The translations under genes and the position numbers were made by a program. The notes beneath the pieces were generated by a model, which worked only from the letters and a program-made list of their open reading frames with translations, searched no databases and was not told where the DNA came from. A stretch of 64,000 nucleotides of DNA from Sthenelais limicola (Eukaryota; Annelida; Polychaeta; Phyllodocida; Sigalionidae): the NCBI GenBank assembly GCA_942159475.1, contig OW804097.1, positions 114,204,582 through 114,268,581 on the forward strand, in the 5' to 3' direction. Below, one piece after another: positions 54,033 to 62,615 of the stretch (position 1 is the first letter of the stretch; each line of letters starts with the position of its first letter).

Positions 54033-56167
54033 AAGTATTAAGCCTAGGCCTCTCGTTTGTTCCAACTCCTAACAAACCTCACCACATACAAACCATCGCT
54101 GACACTCTACTTTTCAACAGGCGAATTCGCTTGAAACACTTCTTCCAACACTATCCCAACAACCAGAAAGAACCATCTTTCCCTACCGAAACAAAGGGAT
54201 GGCTCCCACCTCCAAACCAAGACACAGAAATAGAAAACTTCACCAACCACATCCTCACCCACATGTCCTCTGAACCCAAAACTCCAAAACTCCACAAGAA
54301 CCTCACCACCGAACAAACAACAGCTTTAAATGACTTACTTAAAGATGAAACCATTACAATCAAACCAGCCGACAAAGGTGGAGGCATTGTACTCCTGAAC
54401 ACCTCGGACTACAAAAAAGAGGCCCTCCGCCAACTCACTAACAGAGAACATTATGTACCATTACCATACGATACAACTGAAAATAACGCTAACCGTATCA
54501 GGAAAACACTCAACAAACTCAGTGAACAAGGAAAATTGCCACCAAATAGTGATACCACCCTAATGCCAAAGAACATACGTACTTCGCCTATTTACTTCTT
54601 ACCAAAACTACACAAAAAGGACTGCCCCGGCAGACCAATAGTCTCGGGAATTGATTCCCCCACGGACCTCATCTCATCCACCCTAGATACCTTATTGAAA
54701 CCTCAACTTCAACACATACCCAGTTTCATATTAGACACTAAAGATTTTTTACAAATCTTCAAAAAAACAACTCACCTCCATGAAGACGAAATAATGACTA
54801 CCATTGATGTCAGCGCCCTTTACACTTCGATTCCACATGACGAGGGAGTTTTGGCAGTCAAACAAGCACTCCAACTTCACCACAGTCCTCATATAGATCC
54901 AGACACGGCAGCTACACTCACAAGAATAGTTCTAGAAAACAACACATTCAAATTTGACAATACCATCTATCACCAAGTACACGGTACAGCAATGGGAACG
55001 AAGATGGCCCCCACATACGCAAATCTATTTATGCACCAACTTGAAACGAAATTAATAGACAAAATGGAAATAAAACCAGTAATATGGCGAAGATTTATTG
55101 ACGACATATTCGCAATCTTCAGATGCAGCGAAGATGAATTAATCAACACTCTAGAAGGCATGAATCAATCACACCATAGCATAAAATTTACATACGAGTA
55201 TAGCAGAACATCGATCAACTTCTTAGATACCACGATCTATGTCGACCAACAAAGAGCATTACAAACAAAAATATACACGAAACCCACCGACACACATCAG
55301 TATTTACATCATTCCTCATATCACCCCAGACATCAAAAAGAGTCAATAGCTTATTCACAAGCCATTCGTTTGAGAATGATTTGTTCAGAGGATAGTGAAT
55401 TTTACAAAGCATCCAGTTCACTTCTAAAACACCTTACCTTAAGAGGCCACAGCCACACAAAATGTAAGGAAGCCATCAGGAAAGCTCTCGACACACCTCG
55501 CCTGGATCTCCTGAAAATCAAAACACCACAACCAAAATCAATAATTCCATTCATTATCGAGCACAACCCACATAACCTACGAGCCAGTGAACATTTGAGA
55601 GAAGCCAAAGACTTATTTACTGGGAATGTAAATAATACAAAATTCTACAAGAATAAAATCATTGTAGCGTACAAACGAGCATCGAACCTACGAGACATAT
55701 TAACCTCGTCCACATTTCCACGACCACCGAGTCGACACGGCAGTCGACCATGCATGACTTGGTCATGTACAGTATGCCCCCGGGTGGTAACCAATAAACG
55801 AATACAATCAAATACTACTAAACAATTTTACAAGATTAGGGGAGACAATCATTGCCGAAAAAAGAGTATAATATACTGTATCACCTGCCCAGTTTGTGGG
55901 TACCAATACATTGGTGAAACTGGCCGCTATGCCTCCGACCGCATCAAAGAACACATGAGGGACATACGATATCGGAGACGGGACTCACCCGTCGCAAAAC
56001 ACTGCCTCGATCATGATGTCCAAGAACATGAAATCCTTGTTACTTTCATCGATGGGTCTAGCAGCAGCAAAAACGTTAGACTTCGCACAGAAGAATCGTG
56101 GATCAGAATCTTGAAAAACGATCACGCCAGAGGGGATGAACCAGAAATTCTAAATACACCGCCATGA
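53855..56167 (+). CDS. PLE reverse transcriptase with GIY-YIG endonuclease
   Basis: 770 aa, intact. Landmarks in order: LSTTELEVLSLGLSFVPTP (about 54-72, PLE signature), IKPADKGGGIVLL (about 168), LPKLHKKDCPGRPIVSG (about 249), motif A TIDVSALYTSIPHDEG (315-330), motif B HGTAMGTKMAP (376-386), motif C FIDD (about 413-416), KIYTKPTDTHQYLHH (about 470-485) and YSQAIRLRMICS. A cysteine-bearing linker (CMTWSCTVCP; CITCPVC) leads to YIGETGR (685-691), DRIKEHMRD and LRTEESWI, which carry the GIY-YIG nuclease Tyr, Arg and Glu positions. The enzyme would nick the target, prime reverse transcription from it and copy the element RNA. The Met at 53855 is probably not the true start, because the ORF likely continues from the preceding one. 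The stop precedes a promoter-like gap. Confidence 0.93.
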   Translation: MQRRTIDTYRNLTYQNEQHSQGRTEREKSKKNRRFKKYKPSETPTVFNKSNRQLSTTELEVLSLGLSFVPTPNKPHHIQTIADTLLFNRRIRLKHFFQHYPNNQKEPSFPTETKGWLPPPNQDTEIENFTNHILTHMSSEPKTPKLHKNLTTEQTTALNDLLKDETITIKPADKGGGIVLLNTSDYKKEALRQLTNREHYVPLPYDTTENNANRIRKTLNKLSEQGKLPPNSDTTLMPKNIRTSPIYFLPKLHKKDCPGRPIVSGIDSPTDLISSTLDTLLKPQLQHIPSFILDTKDFLQIFKKTTHLHEDEIMTTIDVSALYTSIPHDEGVLAVKQALQLHHSPHIDPDTAATLTRIVLENNTFKFDNTIYHQVHGTAMGTKMAPTYANLFMHQLETKLIDKMEIKPVIWRRFIDDIFAIFRCSEDELINTLEGMNQSHHSIKFTYEYSRTSINFLDTTIYVDQQRALQTKIYTKPTDTHQYLHHSSYHPRHQKESIAYSQAIRLRMICSEDSEFYKASSSLLKHLTLRGHSHTKCKEAIRKALDTPRLDLLKIKTPQPKSIIPFIIEHNPHNLRASEHLREAKDLFTGNVNNTKFYKNKIIVAYKRASNLRDILTSSTFPRPPSRHGSRPCMTWSCTVCPRVVTNKRIQSNTTKQFYKIRGDNHCRKKSIIYCITCPVCGYQYIGETGRYASDRIKEHMRDIRYRRRDSPVAKHCLDHDVQEHEILVTFIDGSSSSKNVRLRTEESWIRILKNDHARGDEPEILNTPP

Positions 56168-56187
56168 CAGTCCTTGCGCGGTGGAAA

Positions 56188-56271
56188 CGCATGCGCAGGA
56201 ACTGGAATGACGTCACTGAGAACTCACCGATTTGCATAAAAAGGAGCGTCGCAAGTGGCTAGCCGTCATTC
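56188..56271 (+). promoter_or_regulatory. Internal RNA polymerase II promoter candidate between the two PLE gene modules
   Basis: In order: CGCATGCGCA (56188-56197, NRF1-like palindrome), TGACGTCA (56208-56215, perfect cAMP response element), ATTTGCAT (56230-56237, perfect octamer), CATAAAAAGG (56235-56244, TATA-like) and TCATTC (56266-56271, initiator with A at 56268). The TATA-to-initiator distance is about 31 bp, as expected. A leader of about 65 bp then reaches the ATG at 56333 after CAACAACAACA. All are direct sequence observations; promoter activity is inferred. Confidence 0.7.
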
Positions 56272-56332
56272 TGTGGCCACTCCCTGACGGGTAAACAACA
56301 ACATCGGCACGAGCACCAGAACAACAACAACA

Positions 56333-56812
56333 ATGACGTACCTATTATGTCAGTACTGCGGGCACCACCTCAAAACAGAAACTTCCTTGCTGAGACATTT
56401 GAATAAATACCACGTACAACCTGCTACGCAGACAAGTAAGTGGGTTTGCTCAGAGTGTCTAAAAAGTTTTACACGACGTAACACACTACATCGCCATACT
56501 CTTTCAATACACAACGTATCTGACCCGATCTTGGATCCGGTCATTGTTAAACGCCCGACTACCGTATCCAAACCAAAAATCTGCCTCTCAAAATCAGACT
56601 TTGATAAAATTACCACCTTTTACCATCCTGACCGTGTAAAATTTATTATTAAACCTGCCTCTCGCCCATACAGTTACACCTACAACCGATGGAGGGAAGG
56701 CCAACCCAACAAAACCGAGTCAGATGGGGACCATCTCAAAATACACCAAGCCCCTGGATCGCATCAGGGAGCGTCAACAAAAAGCAGAACAAACGAAACG
56801 GCGGATTATTGA
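56333..56812 (+). CDS. C2H2 zinc-finger protein encoded by the PLE
   Basis: 159 aa. The N-terminus has two canonical C2H2 fingers: Cys6-Cys9-His22-His27 (CQYCGHHLK...RHLNKYH) and Cys39-Cys42-His55-His60 (CSECLKSFTRRNTLHRH). Both have the C-X2-C-X12-H-X4-H spacing and a linker of 11 residues. Residues 61-110 are a basic, Pro/Lys-rich region with KICLSKSDFDKITTFYHPDR. The tail after about residue 125 overlaps the next ORF and is Gln/Ser/His-rich, suggesting that the real product switches to that frame (+1). The ORF starts shortly after the internal promoter, in a good context (ACAACAATGA). Possible roles are nucleic-acid binding, RNP formation or target choice; none is demonstrated. Confidence 0.8.
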   Translation: MTYLLCQYCGHHLKTETSLLRHLNKYHVQPATQTSKWVCSECLKSFTRRNTLHRHTLSIHNVSDPILDPVIVKRPTTVSKPKICLSKSDFDKITTFYHPDRVKFIIKPASRPYSYTYNRWREGQPNKTESDGDHLKIHQAPGSHQGASTKSRTNETADY

Positions 56813-57695
56813 AGTCAACGCAGCAACCTATGATCCCTGCGTAAGAAAGAAAGGACGAACCGAACATCCTATGAAAATTATATTTAAGAATAACGGCAAG
56901 TCTAATTCTATCTCAGTCAGCCCGACACATTCGACCACTAGCAGACCAGACGTCAACAATGATAGTGACCTCAATATATCAATATCAAGCACATCCTCGA
57001 CCCATAGTAGTGCAAAATCTACCAGCTCCAAACCAAAAGAAACCCCTGATTTGGACGAGTTCGACCTCATTACTCTAAGAAACGATCTCACAACCACCGA
57101 TTCAGAGAGTGATGAAGAAACCCCAGCACAACCGCTGCTGACAAGTACACCAACATACAACCAGGCACCAAAACCCACTCCAAAAAAGACAAGTCCGAGT
57201 GCACCCACAAGACACACTCCATTGATCTTGGAAAGTCCCAACCAGCCTGAGAAAATACCAAAGAAAACTCCGAAAGCGACCACACCAGCCCCCATCCAAT
57301 CGTACCACACCAAGAAATACTCACCGGCACGCTCACCCAGAAAACCAAAACCACGCAGCCCAAGGCGAGCACCTCGCACAACAAACACCTACAGAAACTA
57401 CCCGGTTGGACAAAACAAGCGATCACCAAACAAGAAAAGATTCTTCCGGCCGTGGACAAATGACACACACCATCAGAAAAACAACATGAGGAACGATGAA
57501 TATGTACCTAAGCCAGCACATCACAGCTATCCAGTGTACAACCCCACTCCCATTAGAGCTCCGGACCATGGCACTGTAGCCAGAGGCCGCCTAATCTATG
57601 ACCTCTGGAGGATGATAAGCAGTATCGATCAAGATGTAGGGAGAGCAATGCAGGGGGTTATGATTGTTAAAGAATACCTCAAGATAGACCAATGA
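56724..57695 (+). CDS. PLE disordered basic protein, probable continuation of the zinc-finger ORF
   Basis: 323 aa in a frame +1 to the zinc-finger ORF, overlapping it by 89 bp. The N-terminus is a charged helix (LDRIRERQQKAEQTKRRI). A Ser/Thr-rich region follows, then an acidic patch (TTDSESDEE, about 124-132), a Pro/Lys-rich stretch and an Arg-rich cluster (RSPRKPKPRSPRRAPR, about 203-218). The C-terminus ends in a possible amphipathic segment (LIYDLWRMISSIDQDVGRAM, near 289-308). No known domain is recognised. Composition is that of a nucleic-acid-binding, Gag- or ORF1-like accessory protein. The frame upstream of Met1 is open (PTKPSQ), consistent with entry by frameshift. Confidence 0.7.
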   Translation: MGTISKYTKPLDRIRERQQKAEQTKRRIIEVNAATYDPCVRKKGRTEHPMKIIFKNNGKSNSISVSPTHSTTSRPDVNNDSDLNISISSTSSTHSSAKSTSSKPKETPDLDEFDLITLRNDLTTTDSESDEETPAQPLLTSTPTYNQAPKPTPKKTSPSAPTRHTPLILESPNQPEKIPKKTPKATTPAPIQSYHTKKYSPARSPRKPKPRSPRRAPRTTNTYRNYPVGQNKRSPNKKRFFRPWTNDTHHQKNNMRNDEYVPKPAHHSYPVYNPTPIRAPDHGTVARGRLIYDLWRMISSIDQDVGRAMQGVMIVKEYLKIDQ

Positions 57696-57868
57696 ACAGT
57701 ACAAGATGTGACTCTCGCTAAAACAAAAAGTGCAAAGCTTGAAAAGAATTACCGAACATTGCTCTTGATTATTAAATTGTTCGTCGTTAAAAAAGTTAGA
57801 ATAATTAAACACAAGTTCTCTACACAAGTGGTTATAACGTCATATTATATATGGCAAAAAAATTTTTT
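57696..57868 (+). other. PLE 3' untranslated region
   Basis: AT-rich, no ORF of substance, leading into an A/T run (about 57856-57868) and the 3' terminal repeat. Confidence 0.6.
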
Positions 57869-58064
57869 AATCATCATATTAAAAAGCCTTAAAAGAGCTT
57901 TTCAACGAACCTATTCTCTATCTTAAAGTCCAATTATTAACTGAGCTGTGCTATTTATCAATTACAACCAATCAGAAGGCTGCTTTTTCGCTTTATTGAC
58001 AGTATCCTTGGTAACCAATGTTACACATTTTTAATATAACCCCTACTTTACTCATATGTAAAAT

Positions 58065-58106
58065 ATTCCCTGATGAAGGTACACCCTAGTACCGAAACGT
58101 TGGAAT
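58065..58106 (+). ncRNA. Hammerhead-ribozyme-like motif, 3' copy
   Basis: Same stems and core as the 5' copy: CTGATGA at 58070-58076, GAAA at 58094-58097, predicted cleavage after 58101. The two copies in one transcript would release a unit of about 4.9 kb. Confidence 0.75.
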
Positions 58107-58130
58107 CTACATCGAAACATCACTTGAAAA

Positions 58131-58136
58131 AATAAA
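58131..58136 (+). promoter_or_regulatory. Polyadenylation signal AATAAA, 3' terminal repeat
   Basis: AATAAA about 60 bp before the element end, suitably placed for 3' processing of PLE transcripts. Confidence 0.6.
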
Positions 58137-58192
58137 AACCACTTCAAAAAAATCGCTGATTCTTTGGTTTTGGTGTTACATCAACTTATAAG

Positions 58193-58205
58193 AATATAAT
58201 ATAAA
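58193..58205 (+). repeat. Target-site duplication of the PLE, right copy
   Basis: AATATAATATAAA, identical to 52922-52934. Confidence 0.88.
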
Positions 58206-58235
58206 GTTTTAGAAAATATAACTTTCTTCGGCTTA

Positions 58236-58495
58236 CTTTCCAGGAAAATGAATCATAAGTCGCAAAAAAATGATTTTGAGATATCATCATAATCTTAAAG
58301 GATGAGACCAAGCCGATTCCAATGATAGTAAACATGAGGGCCATCTAAGAAATGATATCATATCACATGTTTGATATATTTATGTTTGAAAAAAAGTTTG
58401 GAATATTTGCGGGTGGGCAATTACCAGTAAAGTTACTAAGTCTACCCAATGGGATGACCTTTGAAACGCAGGGATATATTTAATACGGTTCTAGG
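58236..58495 (+). repeat. Family B element, right part missing
   Basis: CCAGGAAAATGAATCATAAG through GGATGACCTTTGAAACGCAG and ATATATTTAATACGG. The terminus and final third are absent. Confidence 0.75.
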
Positions 58496-58499
58496 ACAG

Positions 58500-58630
58500 C
58501 TTTCCGCCGGACATTTACCCATCGGACATCTCCCCCCTGACTTTTACCCCCTGGACAATTACGATCCTGGACATTACCCCGCTAGGACATTCACTATCCC
58601 GGACTTTTACCATCCTAGGACATTCACCCG
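58500..58630 (+). repeat. Degenerate tandem array of GGACATTTACCC-type words
   Basis: About eight repeats of CGGACATT, TGGACAATTACGATCC, AGGACATTCAC and GGACTTTTACCATCC, each about 14-20 bp. Similar in style to the 35399-35467 array. Confidence 0.65.
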
Positions 58631-59009
58631 CCTTACCTGAAGTTTTAAGTGTATGTAGATGTTCTAGCAGGGTAATATTCTTATAACTTGTGAAATATTC
58701 ACGCTCCTTCAACCAATGCGTTAGTTAACATGTAATTATGCAACAGGACCCTGGCTCTCTCGACCTTGGACTAGAAGTTAATGCTTAGCTATGGTAGTAT
58801 TGCCTGCACTGGAACTGTCTCTTCCTTGTAACATCTAATGTGGTTATGTATAGGTGCGGCCTTGGGATGCCTCCACTGCCTTCTCTCCCATCATGACACG
58901 TTAAACTTCTGTCATTTAGATACTTTCCCTCACTTAGTTCTGTCCTTGACTTATAAATAGATGACCATGAGGTAGTATGCTAGGGACAGTTTGTCAGAAA
59001 GTGTACAAT

Positions 59010-59356
59010 AGGGGATGTGCATGTCTCATTGCGCATGTCTGTCACAGTGCATGCTGGGATAGATTCTGTTGAAATCTGATATACATACAAATATTTGCCA
59101 ACATTTTTATCGAAAATTGCAAGAATGTTTACACCAATATCATAGCTTTTGTGAATGATCTATGAAAACCAAATACATCATGGTACAATGGAGGCTTGTG
59201 TTATGGAAACATGTAAATTACATGGATATTGACATTAAATCATTGATGAATAGTCCATGCTGAACATGGCATGTTTTCTATAGATTTTATACTGTACCAT
59301 TACTCCCATGATTCCATGCGAATCAAGATTCAAAATGGTGGCTTAGCAACTCCCCT
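59010..59356 (+). mobile_element. Family C element, full length (347 bp), with paralogous empty site
   Basis: AGGGGATGTGCATGTCTC left end, GCTTAGCAACTCCCCT right end. It interrupts a family A fragment, GTGTACAAT then TGGCAGCTG. The left duplicate arm has the unbroken form CAGCTGCCAATTGTACATTT. The comparison fits a 2-bp AT duplication, or no duplication if the tips are taken as TAGGGG and CCCCTA. Confidence 0.88.
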
Positions 59357-59467
59357 ATTGGCAGCTGACCACCTGTGTAGTGATGATCTAGCAATGACTA
59401 GAGGAACGAGTTGGTTGTGATTTATTGCTAGAGTGAGTAGCTTCCTTATACATTGATCCCTGATAAA

Positions 59468-60022
59468 GTTATAAAACAGGTTATGAAACAGGTTATGAAA
59501 CAGGTCATGAAACAGGTCATGAAACAGGTCATGAAATAAGTTATAAAACAAGTTATGAAACAAGTTATAAACAAGTTATGAAACAAGTTATGAAACAAGT
59601 TATGAAACAAGTTATAAAACAAGTTATAAACAAGTTATGAAACAAGTTATGAAACAAGTTATGAAACAAGTTATGAAACAAGTTATGAAACAAGTTATAA
59701 ACAAGTTATGAAACAAGTTATGAAACAAGTTATAAACAAGTTATGAAACAAGTTATGAAACAAGTTATAAAACAAGTTATAAAACAAGTTATGAAACAAG
59801 TTATGAAACAAGTTATAAACAAGTTATGAAACAAGTTATGAAACAAGTTATAAACAAGTTATGAAACAAGTCATGAAACAAGTTATAAAACAAGTTATAA
59901 AACAAGTTATGAAACAAGTTATGAAACAAGTTATGAAACAAGTTATAAACAAGTTATGAAACAAGTTATGAAACAAGTTATAAACAAGTTATGAAACAAG
60001 TTATGAAACAAGTTATGAAACA
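59468..60022 (-). repeat. 12-bp satellite, inverted second array
   Basis: About 46 units of AAACAAGTTATG with 11-bp variants (ATAAACAAGTT). The first few units carry CAGGTTATG or CAGGTCATG, like the left array, and the rest are AAGTT. The two arrays have therefore been homogenised separately. Confidence 0.92.
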
Positions 60023-60061
60023 GATGAATATCAGACATTATGCATATTACATTTTTCTCAG

Positions 60062-60172
60062 TATCCTCTCTCTCTCCCCTCCCTCTCTCTCCTCCCTCTC
60101 TCTCCTACCCCTCTCTCTCCTACCCCTCTCCTCCCTCTCTCTCCTCCCTCTCTCTCCTCCCTCTCTCTCTCC
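60062..60172 (+). repeat. CT-rich microsatellite at the right arm edge
   Basis: CCTCTCTCTCCTCCCTCTCT words, the complement of the GA tract bordering the left arm. Confidence 0.85.
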
Positions 60173-60177
60173 TTTCA

Positions 60178-60475
60178 TGCTTATACATATACAATCTCAT
60201 CATCTAGACATCGCCAAATCATCACCACAGCCCTTATCCCCATTGACAATGCACCGATGCAAAATCTCATTGCCAGGAAATATCAAAGATGTTTGATGTT
60301 CATCGCTACCCTTACCGATCGCCCACTCATCGTTTGTCATCGGTGGCTATTGTTGAAGGCATAGCGATGGATAGTCGATGCTAAGACGATGCATTAACTT
60401 TCACAAAATTCTTATCGACTAGCTCATTGCCAACGCATCGCCAATGATTTTGTCGACAGTGGCCGGACCGCTTAA
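60178..60475 (+). repeat. Family E right portion
   Basis: Shares CTCATC(A/G)(T/A)CTAGACATCGCCA-type text with 46610-46785, plus ATGCACC(A/G)ATGCAAAATC and the terminus CAGTGGCCGGACCGCTT. The left end is lost at the CT tract. Confidence 0.75.
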
Positions 60476-60745
60476 AGGACGGTTTCTGAAACGCATCACA
60501 TGTAGATAAATCTGGCAGGGGTTGCCCCTCACTATTGTCATGGCAACATGTGTATCGGCTTGTGCTTTTCAAATAATTGTTTCGCGTCCCTAGAGTCTAA
60601 CACCTTGCGGCAGAACCCATGCGATATCACTCACAGTACTATAGATGGAAACCTTACCAGGCCCCCATTGCATAAACTGTGCACCTTTTGAAAACGGTCT
60701 CAGCACCAGTGTTTTGATTAGTTTCGGGGGTGTTTTTGAGGCTTC

Positions 60746-60857
60746 AACAGACCTCCAACACACCTTCAACAGGCCTCCAACACACCTTCAACACACCTCC
60801 AACACACCTTCAACACACCTCCAACACACCTTCAACACACCTCCAACACACCTTCAA
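60746..60857 (+). repeat. 20-bp tandem repeat CCTCCAACACACCTTCAACA
   Basis: About six units, nearly uniform. Since 20 is not a multiple of 3, the open frames through it are incidental. Confidence 0.92.
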
Positions 60858-61237
60858 AATTTGGATCTCACAACGTGTCCCAAGTGTGTTGGAGTTCAAA
60901 CTGTTTTTCATTTTTCAAGTAAAAATCATAGCCATGAAAATAAATCCCATTATGTAAAACATGCATAGCAATATGCATGAACTATGTATGGAAATCAGTG
61001 GCAAAACTCTGTGTATCAAGATATTTTCCCCACATCTAACTTCAAAACGATTACAGCGCCAACACAGCGTCAACACAGTCCCACCACAGAAGACCTATTA
61101 TACAATGCAACTTTCAGCACAGTACCAGCACAACACATACACAGCACACCTTTTTATGCAACGGGGGCATTTGTGCAGTGCACTTGCATTGTCCAAGATG
61201 TGGCCCCTATGAAGGCACCTAGGTAGTGACCTTGAGT

Positions 61238-61560
61238 AAGGACAAATATCTTTCCAATAAGTGCTTTTATATTTTAAGATTGATATTTCTATTTTTGAAA
61301 AATAAGTTTACGATGTCTTTGGGTTGACATTTACTAGTAAAGTAGCCAAATATACTCTATAAGAGGACCTTCGAAATGCATGAAGATATCTAATACACTG
61401 CCCTGAAATGTTGTACACTGATATTGATACTACGGAACACGATAAGCAACCCAAAAATGAAAGCATTCCCACAAATACCTTTTTGTCGACAAAACACTTT
61501 GAAAATAACAATTTTACGATTTGTGACTCTTTTTCCTGACACACGTCACCAATGCCTTCA
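61238..61560 (+). repeat. Family B element, left end missing
   Basis: TTGATATTTCTATTTTTGAA, AGTAAAGTAGCCAAATATAC, then TACGATTTGTGACTCTTTTT and CCTGACACACGTCACCAAT. Confidence 0.75.
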
Positions 61561-61827
61561 CCAGGACTCCATACTTTGAGTGCTTTTCCCGTCAGAGTCA
61601 GTTTCATTTAGTAATCGGCTGAATGACTGGGGAGACACCAGATACCAGTGTTTCTTGACGTGAAACTTGAGATTTTGCAGCATAAAAACTGTAATTAATT
61701 ATGATTGTGATGTCCCCAAGCACACACCCAGACACAATGGCCTCACTTCATCAGGATGAGCTTCGGTACTTGCCAGGGGGGGAGTGCTTTAGGGCTAATG
61801 GTTCTCATTGAATCTTAAATACATATA

Positions 61828-62242
61828 TGCGATGCGTTTCAGGGAAATAAGTCATAAGTCGCAAGAAATACATTTTGAGATACCATTATATTTCAAAAGA
61901 GGAGATCAAGACGTTTCCAATGATAGTAAACACTAAGAGACCTAATAACTATTTCTATATCTTAAGTTTGATAGTTTTATTTTTGAAAAAAAAAGAAGTT
62001 TGCAATGTTTCTGGATGGGTAATTACCAGTAAAGTAACTAAATATGCTTCATACAAAGGCTTTCAAAACGCATAAATAAATTAAAAACAATGTCCTGAAA
62101 TTTGTTGTATAGATTGATATGACCATAAAGGCTGGACCCTCCAAAAATCAAAACATTTTGATGAAGAGATCCTGTGAATAAATCACTTTGCAAAATATCA
62201 ATTTTGCGACTTGTGACTCATTTTCCTGGAACACATCACATA
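61828..62242 (+). mobile_element. Family B element, full length (about 415 bp)
   Basis: The left terminus GCGATGCGTTTCAGGGAAAT with CATAAGTCGCAA and the right terminus TTGCGACTTGTGACTCATTT with CCTGGAACACATCACAT are inverted repeats of about 38 bp. Best reference copy of the family in the window. No transposase ORF. Confidence 0.85.
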
Positions 62243-62381
62243 TAATCAAATGATATAGGTGAAATGGATTTGGAGATATCATCATCTTCGAAAAGACTGA
62301 AAGGCCTGGTGAACATTAGGATATCCAATAAGTAGGAACACCTCTGATGTATGCATCGCTATATATACTCAATTTATAAGC

Positions 62382-62615
62382 TGGTCAGATTTGTCAGAAA
62401 ATGTACAATCGGCAGCTTTGCACATTAAGTAAATTCTGCTAAATCAGGCTGCAACTTAGTCAATACTCGGTAAATTTGAGTATATATGGCATTGCAGTGA
62501 TTCCAACAATCTGTTTGGTTAGGTTGAACTGCATTTTGAACTTTATTTTCGTCTGAAATTTGGGTTATTTGAGAGGATTGGCAAAAGTGAATTGGCATTT
62601 TTTGGCGACTTCAAC
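62382..62615 (+). mobile_element. Family A element, first subfamily
   Basis: GGTCAGATTTGTCAGAAAAT left end, TTTTTTGGCGACTTCAACC right end. Confidence 0.82.

Larger units (their letters stand above)
52935..58192 (+). mobile_element. Penelope-like retroelement (EN+ PLE) with an added zinc-finger module
   Basis: A 5.26-kb unit between 13-bp target duplications. Order: terminal repeat, short leader, N-terminal ORF, RT/GIY-YIG ORF, promoter-like gap, C2H2 zinc-finger ORF, basic disordered ORF, 3' UTR, terminal repeat. Direct terminal repeats, a hammerhead-like motif in each, PLE-type RT motifs and a C-terminal GIY-YIG domain are established hallmarks of endonuclease-bearing PLEs. The second gene module after the endonuclease is not part of the canonical plan I know. 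With no mismatch seen between the terminal repeats, the insertion looks very recent and the source lineage may be active. Confidence 0.93.
57869..58193 (+). repeat. PLE 3' terminal direct repeat (pLTR)
   Basis: Exact counterpart of 52944-53268, offset by 4925 bp with no indel. The last base overlaps the right target duplication. Confidence 0.92.
58735..60075 (-). repeat. Inverted duplication, right arm
   Basis: Reverse complement of 42529-44092. Landmarks are GTTAATGCTTAGCTATGGTA, CCTCCACTGCCTTCTC, CTGTCCTTGACTTATAAAT, GAGGAACGAGTTGGTTGTGA, the satellite and ATTACATTTTTCTCAGTATC. It lacks the family A element of the left arm but contains a family C element (59010-59356) that the left arm lacks. 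Confidence 0.85.

Noticed and set aside
56828..57468. Minus-strand ORFs of 126-186 aa opposite the PLE basic ORF
   Set aside because: Shadows of the plus-strand Pro/Ser/Lys codon bias; hydrophobic low-complexity peptides.
57708..57926. 72-aa ORF at the PLE 3' end
   Set aside because: Runs from the 3' UTR into the terminal repeat, AT-rich, no domain.
60645..60968. 107-aa ORF over the 20-bp tandem repeat
   Set aside because: Repeat-derived Pro/Thr/His text; the period breaks the frame and no flanking coding signal is present.
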